A model generated the notes under the pieces. It ran no database searches. It worked only from the letters and a program-made list of their open reading frames with translations, and was not told the origin of the DNA. This document shows, one piece after another, positions 15,282 through 22,032 of a stretch of DNA of 22,032 nt (its first letter is position 1; every line of letters begins with the position of its first letter). The position numbers and the translations under genes are program-made. Source of the DNA: Bacteroidota bacterium. GTDB taxonomy: Bacteria > Bacteroidota > Bacteroidia > Chitinophagales > Chitinophagaceae. The stretch is taken from NCBI GenBank assembly GCA_023415275.1, contig JAEZLJ010000177.1, forward strand, positions 1-22,032, read 5' to 3'.

Positions 15282-16287
15282 AAAACTTTGGACAGTTTAA
15301 AGATTCAATCTCCCGTTTGATAAATCCTATATAAGAAAGACTTAATTCAAAACCTCCTCTTCCATAGCTGGAGGTTTTTAATTTTGAAATGTTGACATCA
15401 TAGCTGAAAGAAGCCGAAAAGGGTGCATAATCCAGCTTGATCACTGGTATCAATGCGTCATTCCATCTTAGAAAAGCTCCCCCATGAATGGTATAAAGTG
15501 GTTTGTCCCAATCATCGCCTATTTTAATTCCATACAATGCTCCTCCTACAGTTTCCATAAACAATCCCTGCCTGGAATGATCTGCCTGTATGGTTAAATA
15601 ACTGATAGGCGTAACCGCTAAATGTACACCTGCCGAACCAACCCATTTAGGTTCTAACTCTGCTGACGCATTGCGATAAAAGCTATTTTTGGGTTTATTC
15701 AGATGGTGGTAAGCGGCACCTATAAAAAAGTTGTTGTTGGGATTCTCTCCAATTTGAGAATTATAACTCATGCCTACAGAAACATCCAGGTAAGTATTCA
15801 TAGGCTTTAAAAATGTTTCTCCATCACCCATGCCATCATATTGACTGTTGGTGGTCATTTTACTTCTATCAAAATTTCGTTGTACAAAGCCTCCCATAAA
15901 GCCAAGCGACAGGTACCGGTTGTAGTCATTGCTCATCGATTTATGGAAGTTCAAAGCTGGCAAAACATGCGTTGATACCCAGGATACAGTTCCCGCCCGG
16001 TCATGCAGCACTTGCAAACCTGTTGTGAGAAAGTCTGATCCTTTCCCAACCGGCATCTTATATTCACCATTCAGGGAAAATGTTTTAAATGCATCTGTAA
16101 GACTGTTCCATTGATCCCGGTAAACTGTCTGAATACGGATATCACCTGTAAAAATCCCCGCAAGAGAAGGATTTCTTAAAAGAGGAGCTTCAAAAAATTG
16201 AGAGAAATGTATGTCTTGCCCTTGCACAGCTACCTGGTAACCGATGGTTAGTACACAAAGGATCATATGCAGCAATTTCCTTCTCAT
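15280..16287 (-). CDS. PorP/SprF family type IX secretion outer-membrane protein
   Basis: A 335-residue outer-membrane beta-barrel protein of the PorP/SprF family (TIGR03519). It has a signal peptide ending VAVQGQ, then the family N-terminus DIHFSQFFEAPLLRNPSLAG, the VYRDQWNS motif, repeated amphipathic strands, and the conserved C-terminal CPKF. Such proteins attach or help secrete type B sorting-domain substrates, as SprF does for SprB in Flavobacterium johnsoniae. It starts only 2 bp after the stop of the PKD protein gene, so the two are translated as a pair and this protein probably serves that specific partner. Confidence 0.93.
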   Translation of the reverse strand: MRRKLLHMILCVLTIGYQVAVQGQDIHFSQFFEAPLLRNPSLAGIFTGDIRIQTVYRDQWNSLTDAFKTFSLNGEYKMPVGKGSDFLTTGLQVLHDRAGTVSWVSTHVLPALNFHKSMSNDYNRYLSLGFMGGFVQRNFDRSKMTTNSQYDGMGDGETFLKPMNTYLDVSVGMSYNSQIGENPNNNFFIGAAYHHLNKPKNSFYRNASAELEPKWVGSAGVHLAVTPISYLTIQADHSRQGLFMETVGGALYGIKIGDDWDKPLYTIHGGAFLRWNDALIPVIKLDYAPFSASFSYDVNISKLKTSSYGRGGFELSLSYIGFIKREIESLNCPKF

Positions 16288-16289
16288 GA

Positions 16290-19200
16290 TTACTGTATCA
16301 AGGCTACGTTTCCTTCAAAACGTATTATATCACTGTTTTCACAAAATACCTCAACCTGGTACACATATACATCAGGATGAGGGGCACCTCCTTTATACTT
16401 TCCATTCCACCCATATGAGGAATCATTCACCGGAAAGTTATTCTGTTCAAAAACTACTTCACCCCACCGGTTAAATATTCTTAAAGTTTTTACCCTTTCC
16501 AATCCTTTTCCTCTTACATAAAGTACATCATTACTGCCGTCACCGTTTGGAGAAAAAGTATTTGGTATAAAAACGTTCGCATTAGGGCAAACCACTATCA
16601 CCTGCACCTTGCTGTTGTTTCTACAGCCATTGCTGTCAATTACAGACACGGTAAATAGTTTATTAAACTTAGTAGTGGTGACCGGTTGCGGACAATCTGA
16701 ACAACTTAAAGTAGCGGCAGGTACCCAGTTATAATTGGTAACATTAGAACTATAGGTAGCCGGAATGGTTAGTGGAAACCCTGCTTGCTTGTTAATCGTT
16801 TCAGGTAAGGTAATAACAGGCAAAGGATGAACAAGAATATCTTTAAAGGCAGTGTCCGTACATCCGCTGCCATTAGTGGCAATGGTGGATACAGTAAAGT
16901 TGCCTGCCGTACCATACACCTGCAATGCGGGATCTTGCAAAACCGACATATTCCCATTTGGAAAAGTCCATAGCCAATTGACGGCAGAAGTATCCATTCG
17001 CTGGAACACTCCTTTTTGATACATAGAGTCGCCTAAGCAGATAACAGAATCACCCACAATAGATATTAAGGGACTTTGAACCACCTTGATCACATCTTTC
17101 AACGTAAAAGTGTCTACACAATTATTGAGGGTAGCCACATTGACGGAAACAGTATAGAAGCCAGGCGATGCATAATAATGAGTGCCTGGGTCAGGAGAAG
17201 AAGAAGTCACTCCATCTCCATAGCTCCATTGGTAGGAGGTTAGTGGATCATTAAATGTGGTAGAGTCAATGAATGTTACCAGGCCGCTATCACAAAGCAA
17301 CTTCTTATCTAGTCCAAATTTTGCAATTGCGCCGATGATATGAATGGTATCGTTGCCTGCAATGGGATATTGACATCCTGAGGGGTCGGTCATGATGATC
17401 TTGGGAACAAAATCACCGAAAAAGTTATAGATATGGTCAAGGCTGTCAATTTTATTATTAAGTATCACCCCATCTCCAAAATCCCACGTATATGTAACAG
17501 GCCCTGGACTAAAGGTAGCCAGTGATACATTCAGGGGCTTGCATCCATTTAATGGTGTATAGGTGATTTTGGATCCAATGGTATCATACAATGTAACGCT
17601 TTTCACAGCTTTATCTGTACATCCACCCGGGCTGGTAACGGTGAGGCTCACCTGGTAAGTGCCAGGCGTTATATAATATTGCACAGGGCTGGGAATGGTG
17701 CTAACTCCACTTCCCAGGTTCCAAACAGCTGAATTGGCGAAATAGGAAGTATTGGTAAATTGCACTTCAAAGGGAACGCAGGAACTAATTGAATCGCTGA
17801 GCTCAAAGCTAGCCACAGGCCTTGCTACACGGATATGATTTGATTTGGTAACAGTGTCGGTGCATCCATACTGATCCGAGATCAGTAACGATACCGAATA
17901 TCTGCCGGTATCTGTATAAGAATGTACAGGTGAGTTTTGTGTAGAATTTCCTCCATCTCCAAAGATCCATGCACTTGTGAAGTTGGATGATGGTGTAGTA
18001 TTCGTAAAGGTCAAATTGCTTCCGGGGCATGTAAGTGTATCTACGGTAAAGGATGCCTTAGGATCGGTGGCATGTATCAGGTTAGGCACTGAAATGCTAT
18101 CCCAACAACCCACTGCATCTTTCACTACAAGGTTAACCGAATAAATCCCCGTATCAGCATAAGCATGGATAAAAGGTGGTTGTGTCAACAGTGTGGTAGT
18201 GCCATCGCCAAAGTCCCATTTCCATGAGGTGATAGGGTGAATGCCGTCGTCCTTTGAGAGATCATTAAAAGTTCTGTTATCGGTAACGCAGCCATTGGGT
18301 CTATTAACGGAGAATTTAGCTGTAGGCCCGTTGATGCGCACTGCCTTTGGCTTAGATACCACAGTTGTACAGCCATATATATCAGTCAAGGTTAAGGTAA
18401 TATCATAAGTTCCGGCTATTGCATAGTAGTGATAGGCCGAGCCGGTCTTATCAAAAAGATCGCTATCCCAGGTGCTGCCATCTCCAAAGTTCCATACATA
18501 CCGTACGAAATTGGTAGGATCTTTCACAACTGCTCCAAAATAAACAGTGGATTTGCGGCAAACAATTGGGTTGGTTATGCTCAAATCAGGATGCTCGTCA
18601 AAAAGCTTTACCGGGTAAGAGATGCTGTTGGAGCAGGTATTATTGGTGACGGTTAAAGTTACCGTATAGGTTTTATAGGTACTATAAGTATGCGTTGGAT
18701 GTTGCAGGGTGGAAGTGGTGCCATCTCCAAAATCCCATTTCCATGTAGAAGGTCCATCTGAAGCATCTGTAAAATTTACTTTTAGCTTGTTAGAGCAATC
18801 AACAGCAAAAGTAAAATTGGGTATGGGTGGTTTAACTGTAATAGCGTTAGTCTTTTTAATGTTGGAAGGACAACCGTTATTATAAGCTGTGAACGTCACT
18901 GAAAACACCCCTGTTTGCTGGTAGGAATGCGAAGTATTTTTATCTGTGGCTGCACTGCCATCACCAAACTCCCAAAGCCAGGCGTCTGAAGTGTCTGTGA
19001 TACCCGTAAACTGAACCGGCTGAAGAGCACAAACCGGGTTAGGTAAAAAACTGAAATCAACAGGTTGAATAGTTCCCACTTTTATAGCAGCAGGTACCGA
19101 AAAAACTTCTGTACACCCTGTACTGGTAGTAATAGTGAGCGTAACTGTATAGGTGCCCTGGTTAAAATAAGTGTAGGTAGGTGCTTTCTGGGTAGATGTT

Positions 19201-20639
19201 CCTCCATCTCCAAAGTCCCACAAATAAGAAGTGACATTATCACCTGTAACAATATTAGCAATGGGGCTGACCTTATATGGCACGCATCCGTTTTGGGGTA
19301 GATTAGGTATGGTGATGACGGGCCTGATGATGCTGATATAATTTTTCTTCTCCAATGTGTCCGAACATCCTGATGCATTAGTAGTGATCAATTTCACTGA
19401 GTAATAACCGGTATCAATATATGTATGAGAAGGATTCTGATCTGATGCTGTACTTCCGTCGCCAAAATCCCATTGCCATCCTACTGCTCCGGGTGTGGCA
19501 TCCGTAAAGTTTACCGTAAAAGGCGGGCTGCATTTGAAAGTGCTCCCGGCAGTGAAATTAGTCTTAGGCTTTGGTGTAACCTTTATTGTTTTGCTGGATG
19601 AATCCTTACAGAAGCTATAGGTATTATATAAAGTGACCTTATAATTCCCAACTGAAGCAAAGCTTTTTACAGGCATAGTATCAGTGGAAGTTGTTCCATC
19701 TCCAAAATTCCACAATGAACTTACAGGAACAGGAGTCGAGGTATTGACAAAAGTAGCCTGGCTGTTGATGCAAATACTATCGGGTTCACTAAAGGTGGTA
19801 TTGATGTCAAGAATGGCAAAAAGATTTTGCTTGGTCATGGTGTCGGAGCAGCCTGCCGTGCTGGAAGTGGCCAGGCTAACTGTATAGTTTCCTGGAGTAG
19901 TATAACTATGCGAAGGAGATGAAAGGGTGGAAGTATTTCCATCACCAAAATCCCATAAATAAGATAGGGTACCAGGACCTGTGGACGTGCTTTTGAAACT
20001 GATAGAGAATGGAGGTTTGCACACGCCGGCTGTAGAATTGGTAAAATCCGACTTCACCCCATTAGTCGTTTTGATTAATGCCGGCTTGGTAAGTACAGCA
20101 TAACAACCTTTATCATTCGTGACCTTTATAGTCACGCTGAAATTTCCACTCGATGTATAGTTATGAAGCGGGTTTTGTTCAGTGGCTTGAGTGCCATCAC
20201 CAAAATCCCAAAACCACTTATTATTCATAGTGCCCGTACTGGATCCCGAAATATCTGTGAATTGAGACCGGATAGGAAAGCAGCCTGTACTGTCACTCAC
20301 CAGGAATTGGGGAATGGGTTTTCCGTAAATGGTGATCAGGTTGGAACGTGTCAGGGTATTGGAACCCCTGTTATTGGTCACAGTGAGCTTCACATTATAA
20401 ATGCCTTCCTGGAAATAAGTAGTAGAAGGGTTTTTAAGAGTAGAAGTAGCACCATTTCCAAAATCCCAGAAATAACTCGTAGGATTTCCTGTAGAAAGAT
20501 CTTTAAAATCTACCACCAATGGTGAACATCCTGAAGCTACAGAAGCTGAAAAATTAGGTGTAGGTGCCTGAGCATGAATCACAACAGCCAAAAACAGCAT
20601 TAGGATCGTTACAGTTGTTTTCAGTCTCAAATTGCTCAC
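16290..20639 (-). CDS. Giant PKD-repeat surface protein with T9SS type B (CHU_C) sorting domain
   Basis: A 1449-residue secreted protein. The signal peptide (1-24) ends in HAQ. By eye there are 15 PKD-like beta-sandwich repeats from about residue 26 to 1270, averaging 83 residues, each with a WDFGDG-type core (examples FWDFGNG, YLWDFGDG, QWDFGDG) and an HxY..G.Y.V.L strand pattern; repeats 12-15 are the most diverged. Repeats 2-15 each carry two cysteines. A linker (about 1275-1350) leads to a CHU_C / gliding-motility-type C-terminal domain (FIPNTFSPNGDGSNDVLYV, LRIFNRWGEVVFEQ, VYVYQVEV). No enzymatic domain is seen. It is probably a surface adhesin or filament delivered by T9SS with the PorP/SprF protein encoded 2 bp downstream. 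Confidence 0.93.
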   Translation of the reverse strand: MSNLRLKTTVTILMLFLAVVIHAQAPTPNFSASVASGCSPLVVDFKDLSTGNPTSYFWDFGNGATSTLKNPSTTYFQEGIYNVKLTVTNNRGSNTLTRSNLITIYGKPIPQFLVSDSTGCFPIRSQFTDISGSSTGTMNNKWFWDFGDGTQATEQNPLHNYTSSGNFSVTIKVTNDKGCYAVLTKPALIKTTNGVKSDFTNSTAGVCKPPFSISFKSTSTGPGTLSYLWDFGDGNTSTLSSPSHSYTTPGNYTVSLATSSTAGCSDTMTKQNLFAILDINTTFSEPDSICINSQATFVNTSTPVPVSSLWNFGDGTTSTDTMPVKSFASVGNYKVTLYNTYSFCKDSSSKTIKVTPKPKTNFTAGSTFKCSPPFTVNFTDATPGAVGWQWDFGDGSTASDQNPSHTYIDTGYYSVKLITTNASGCSDTLEKKNYISIIRPVITIPNLPQNGCVPYKVSPIANIVTGDNVTSYLWDFGDGGTSTQKAPTYTYFNQGTYTVTLTITTSTGCTEVFSVPAAIKVGTIQPVDFSFLPNPVCALQPVQFTGITDTSDAWLWEFGDGSAATDKNTSHSYQQTGVFSVTFTAYNNGCPSNIKKTNAITVKPPIPNFTFAVDCSNKLKVNFTDASDGPSTWKWDFGDGTTSTLQHPTHTYSTYKTYTVTLTVTNNTCSNSISYPVKLFDEHPDLSITNPIVCRKSTVYFGAVVKDPTNFVRYVWNFGDGSTWDSDLFDKTGSAYHYYAIAGTYDITLTLTDIYGCTTVVSKPKAVRINGPTAKFSVNRPNGCVTDNRTFNDLSKDDGIHPITSWKWDFGDGTTTLLTQPPFIHAYADTGIYSVNLVVKDAVGCWDSISVPNLIHATDPKASFTVDTLTCPGSNLTFTNTTPSSNFTSAWIFGDGGNSTQNSPVHSYTDTGRYSVSLLISDQYGCTDTVTKSNHIRVARPVASFELSDSISSCVPFEVQFTNTSYFANSAVWNLGSGVSTIPSPVQYYITPGTYQVSLTVTSPGGCTDKAVKSVTLYDTIGSKITYTPLNGCKPLNVSLATFSPGPVTYTWDFGDGVILNNKIDSLDHIYNFFGDFVPKIIMTDPSGCQYPIAGNDTIHIIGAIAKFGLDKKLLCDSGLVTFIDSTTFNDPLTSYQWSYGDGVTSSSPDPGTHYYASPGFYTVSVNVATLNNCVDTFTLKDVIKVVQSPLISIVGDSVICLGDSMYQKGVFQRMDTSAVNWLWTFPNGNMSVLQDPALQVYGTAGNFTVSTIATNGSGCTDTAFKDILVHPLPVITLPETINKQAGFPLTIPATYSSNVTNYNWVPAATLSCSDCPQPVTTTKFNKLFTVSVIDSNGCRNNSKVQVIVVCPNANVFIPNTFSPNGDGSNDVLYVRGKGLERVKTLRIFNRWGEVVFEQNNFPVNDSSYGWNGKYKGGAPHPDVYVYQVEVFCENSDIIRFEGNVALIQ
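16940..20480 (-). repeat. Tandem PKD-coding repeats, about 250 bp unit, 15 copies
   Basis: The DNA encoding WDFGDG recurs in the plus-strand reading as variants of CCATCTCCAAAATCCCA, for example near 17470, 18722, 19204, 19457, 19697, 19939, 20196 and 20454. Between these cores the copies are strongly diverged, so this is an old duplicated array rather than a fresh expansion, but the shared 15-17 base cores could still recombine. Confidence 0.75.
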
Positions 20640-20748
20640 ATTTTAGCCGGTTAGGCAATTTTCTTAAGGTAGTTAAAGATTAACGATCCATTAGAGCAAA
20701 AAGTATTCCCATCCTTAACAAGGCAGGTATTTAATGCCAGGACCTTTA

Positions 20749-21150
20749 TCAGAGCTTTTCAAGGCGAAGGGATCTTAAACTGCCATTTATTGTTTGACTG
20801 GCTACTACATAATCCCAGCTGTTATCAGTAATCTGCCAGGTGCCATTTAATAAGCTTATGGTACTATTGGCATTAGTAAAAGTGGAACTGATGGTCTTTG
20901 CGTTGGCATCGGCTGTCCAGGTTCCAGTTTTTTCTACACTGGAATTGTTAATGGCATCCACTGTCAGGTTTTGCTTGAACTGGAAGGTATAAGGAGCAAA
21001 ATCTGAAGTAACATCAGAATTGTCGTTTTTAAAGTTTACCACCTTCCATTGACCGGAGGTCATGGCATCGATCACAGCATTTTTCATGATCTGTTCTTTG
21101 CTGCAGGCGCAAAGACAGGATAAAAGGATAAGGGTATAGATCTGTCTCAT
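20749..21150 (-). CDS. Small lipoprotein, lipocalin-like
   Basis: A 133-residue exported protein. The N-terminus MRQIYTLILLSCLCACSKEQ is a lipoprotein signal with the likely lipobox LCAC (lipidated Cys16), though LLSC (Cys12) is an alternative. The remainder is beta-rich with the pattern GQWKVVNFKND ... YTFQFKQNLTV ... KTGTWTADANAKTISSTF ... NGTWQITDNSWDYVV, as in the lipocalin-like lipoproteins common in Bacteroidota. It begins 12 bp after the M32 peptidase stop and is probably in its transcript. Function unknown. The 108 bp between it and the PKD gene (20640-20748) contain no recognisable element. Confidence 0.75.
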   Translation of the reverse strand: MRQIYTLILLSCLCACSKEQIMKNAVIDAMTSGQWKVVNFKNDNSDVTSDFAPYTFQFKQNLTVDAINNSSVEKTGTWTADANAKTISSTFTNANSTISLLNGTWQITDNSWDYVVASQTINGSLRSLRLEKL

Positions 21151-21162
21151 AAGAGTATTTGC

Positions 21163-22032
21163 TTACAAGTTATAAATTGAACTGTATTTATCCAACAGGT
21201 AGCCTTTAAAAGAATTTATTTCTAAACCGGTGCCAGTAACGGATTTGCAAAGCTCTTCGCTTGTATAATATCTTCCTTTACTATGTATCTTTTCTCTTAA
21301 CCATCGCAAAAGATCAGTACTGGCTCCTCCGGCTATGCTGTCAGATAGCCCGGTAATCTCTTTTTTAGCCTGCTCAAAAAACTGGGCTGCATAAAAACTG
21401 CCCAGGCTATAGGTAGGGAAATAGCCAAAACTTCCATGACTCCAGTGCACATCCTGCAGGCAACCTTTTTTGTCATCAGGCACTGTAATGTTCATGAGCT
21501 GCTGGTATTGTTCATTCCAATAAGCGGGAATGTCCTGGCTTGCCAGTGAACCTTCTATTAATTGCTTTTCTAATTCATACCTGATAAATACATGAAAATG
21601 ATAGGTGATCTCATCCGCCTCTGTACGTATAAAGGATGGCTGAACCTTATTGATTCCTTTATAAAATTGTTCCAGCGAAACGTTTTTGAATTGATCGGGA
21701 AAGAATTGTTGAAGTTCAAGGAAAAAATGCTTCCAGAAAACCAGGCTGCGGCCCACATTATTTTCCCATAACCTTGACTGGGATTCATGAATACTGTATG
21801 AACAGGCTTCGCCTAAAGGGAGGCCATATTGCTCTTCTGACAACCCCTGTTCATATAGAGCATGACCCACTTCATGTATGCTGCTCCAGGTCATATTGGC
21901 AAAGTCATTCTCGTCGATCCTGGTGGTGATGCGAACATCCTTGCTGTTAAAGCTGGTGCTGAATGGATGTTCGCTGATGTCCTACCTTCCGGCCTCGAAA
22001 TCAAAATTGAGTTGCTTCACCAGGTGCATGCC
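21163..22032 (-). pseudogene. M32 carboxypeptidase (Taq family), partial, interrupted by an in-frame amber codon
   Basis: C-terminal part, about 289 codons, of a zinc metallocarboxypeptidase of family M32, which trims C-terminal residues from peptides in the cytoplasm; the rest lies beyond the right edge. The frame from the edge reads FDFEAGR-stop-DISEHPF ... DVRITTRIDENDF ... IHEVGHALYEQG. The HEVGH zinc motif, the Glu-bearing SIHESQSRLWEN and the WSHGSFGYFPTYSLGSFYAAQ segment are intact. A TAG (complement of 21982-21984) replaces the codon after GR, where relatives usually have leucine as I recall; TTG to TAG is one base. The frame continues homologous on both sides. A restart at Met 21894 would keep HEVGH but lose the preceding conserved segments. 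It may be a real nonsense mutation or a sequencing error. Confidence 0.85.

Noticed and set aside
16940..20480. Regularly spaced CCATC(T/A)CCAAAATCCCA motifs resembling a CRISPR-like or satellite array
   Set aside because: They fall in one continuous 1449-codon reading frame and each encodes the WDFGDG core of a PKD domain, so coding repetition explains them.
20640..20748. Promoter for the PKD gene (TACTTTTTG on the minus strand, complement of 20697-20705) and small dyad GTTAA-AGA-TTAAC at 20672-20684
   Set aside because: The box has one extra base compared with TAnnTTTG and there is no -33 box at the right spacing; the dyad is short and A/T rich.
1..22032. Mobile element, phage, toxin-antitoxin or defence system
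   Set aside because: No transposase, integrase, terminal repeats, restriction or toxin-like genes were recognised; every substantial gene has a housekeeping, stress or envelope assignment.

Overview
The window looks like an ordinary chromosomal segment of a member of the Bacteroidota. A Chitinophagaceae-like soil or freshwater bacterium is my best guess, from memory of similar proteins rather than from a search. The evidence is: type IX secretion (T9SS) signatures (a C-terminal sorting domain at 11542-11880, a giant PKD-repeat protein with a CHU_C-type sorting domain at 16290-20639, and a PorP/SprF protein at 15280-16287); the Bacteroidota promoter form TTTG / TAnnTTTG upstream of several genes; a SusC-style carboxypeptidase-regulatory domain on a VWA protein; and moderate-to-low GC with few Shine-Dalgarno sequences. 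I see no rRNA, tRNA, CRISPR array, insertion sequence or prophage gene.

Layout. 1-1118 (+): 3' part of a GlcD-like FAD-linked 2-hydroxyacid oxidase, cut by the left edge. 1207-1785 (+): small outer-membrane beta-barrel protein, convergent with and stop-overlapping a LOG-family nucleotide phosphoribohydrolase (1782-2324, -). 2416-4603 (+): a sodium/solute symporter overlapping a SAM-dependent O-methyltransferase by 14 bp. 4682-6431 (+): a secreted glucosaminidase with LysM repeats overlapping hypoxanthine phosphoribosyltransferase by 14 bp. 6474-8240 (+): a secreted VWA protein of the YfbK type. A bidirectional terminator (8260-8282) separates it from the grpE-dnaJ chaperone operon (10110 down to 8304, -). 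10318-11490 (+): RlmI-like rRNA methyltransferase.

11542-15187 is an oxidative-stress cluster: a tiny T9SS sorting-domain protein, a one-domain peroxiredoxin and an OxyR regulator (all -), with a heme catalase divergent from oxyR (+). The OxyR has cysteines at exactly residues 199 and 208. The oxyR-catalase intergenic region carries an ATAG-N7-CTAT dyad like the OxyR half-operator. A strong hairpin ends the catalase gene.

15280-22032 (-), read in the direction of transcription: the C-terminal part of an M32 carboxypeptidase interrupted by an in-frame amber codon, a small lipoprotein 12 bp downstream, the 1449-residue PKD protein, and 2 bp later its PorP/SprF partner. The last two form a type B T9SS substrate plus outer-membrane partner pair.

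I did not find a convincingly undescribed system. The items most worth a second look are the amber codon inside the M32 peptidase, the sorting-domain-only protein beside the peroxide-defence genes, the regular two-cysteine pattern in the PKD repeats, and the candidate OxyR operator.
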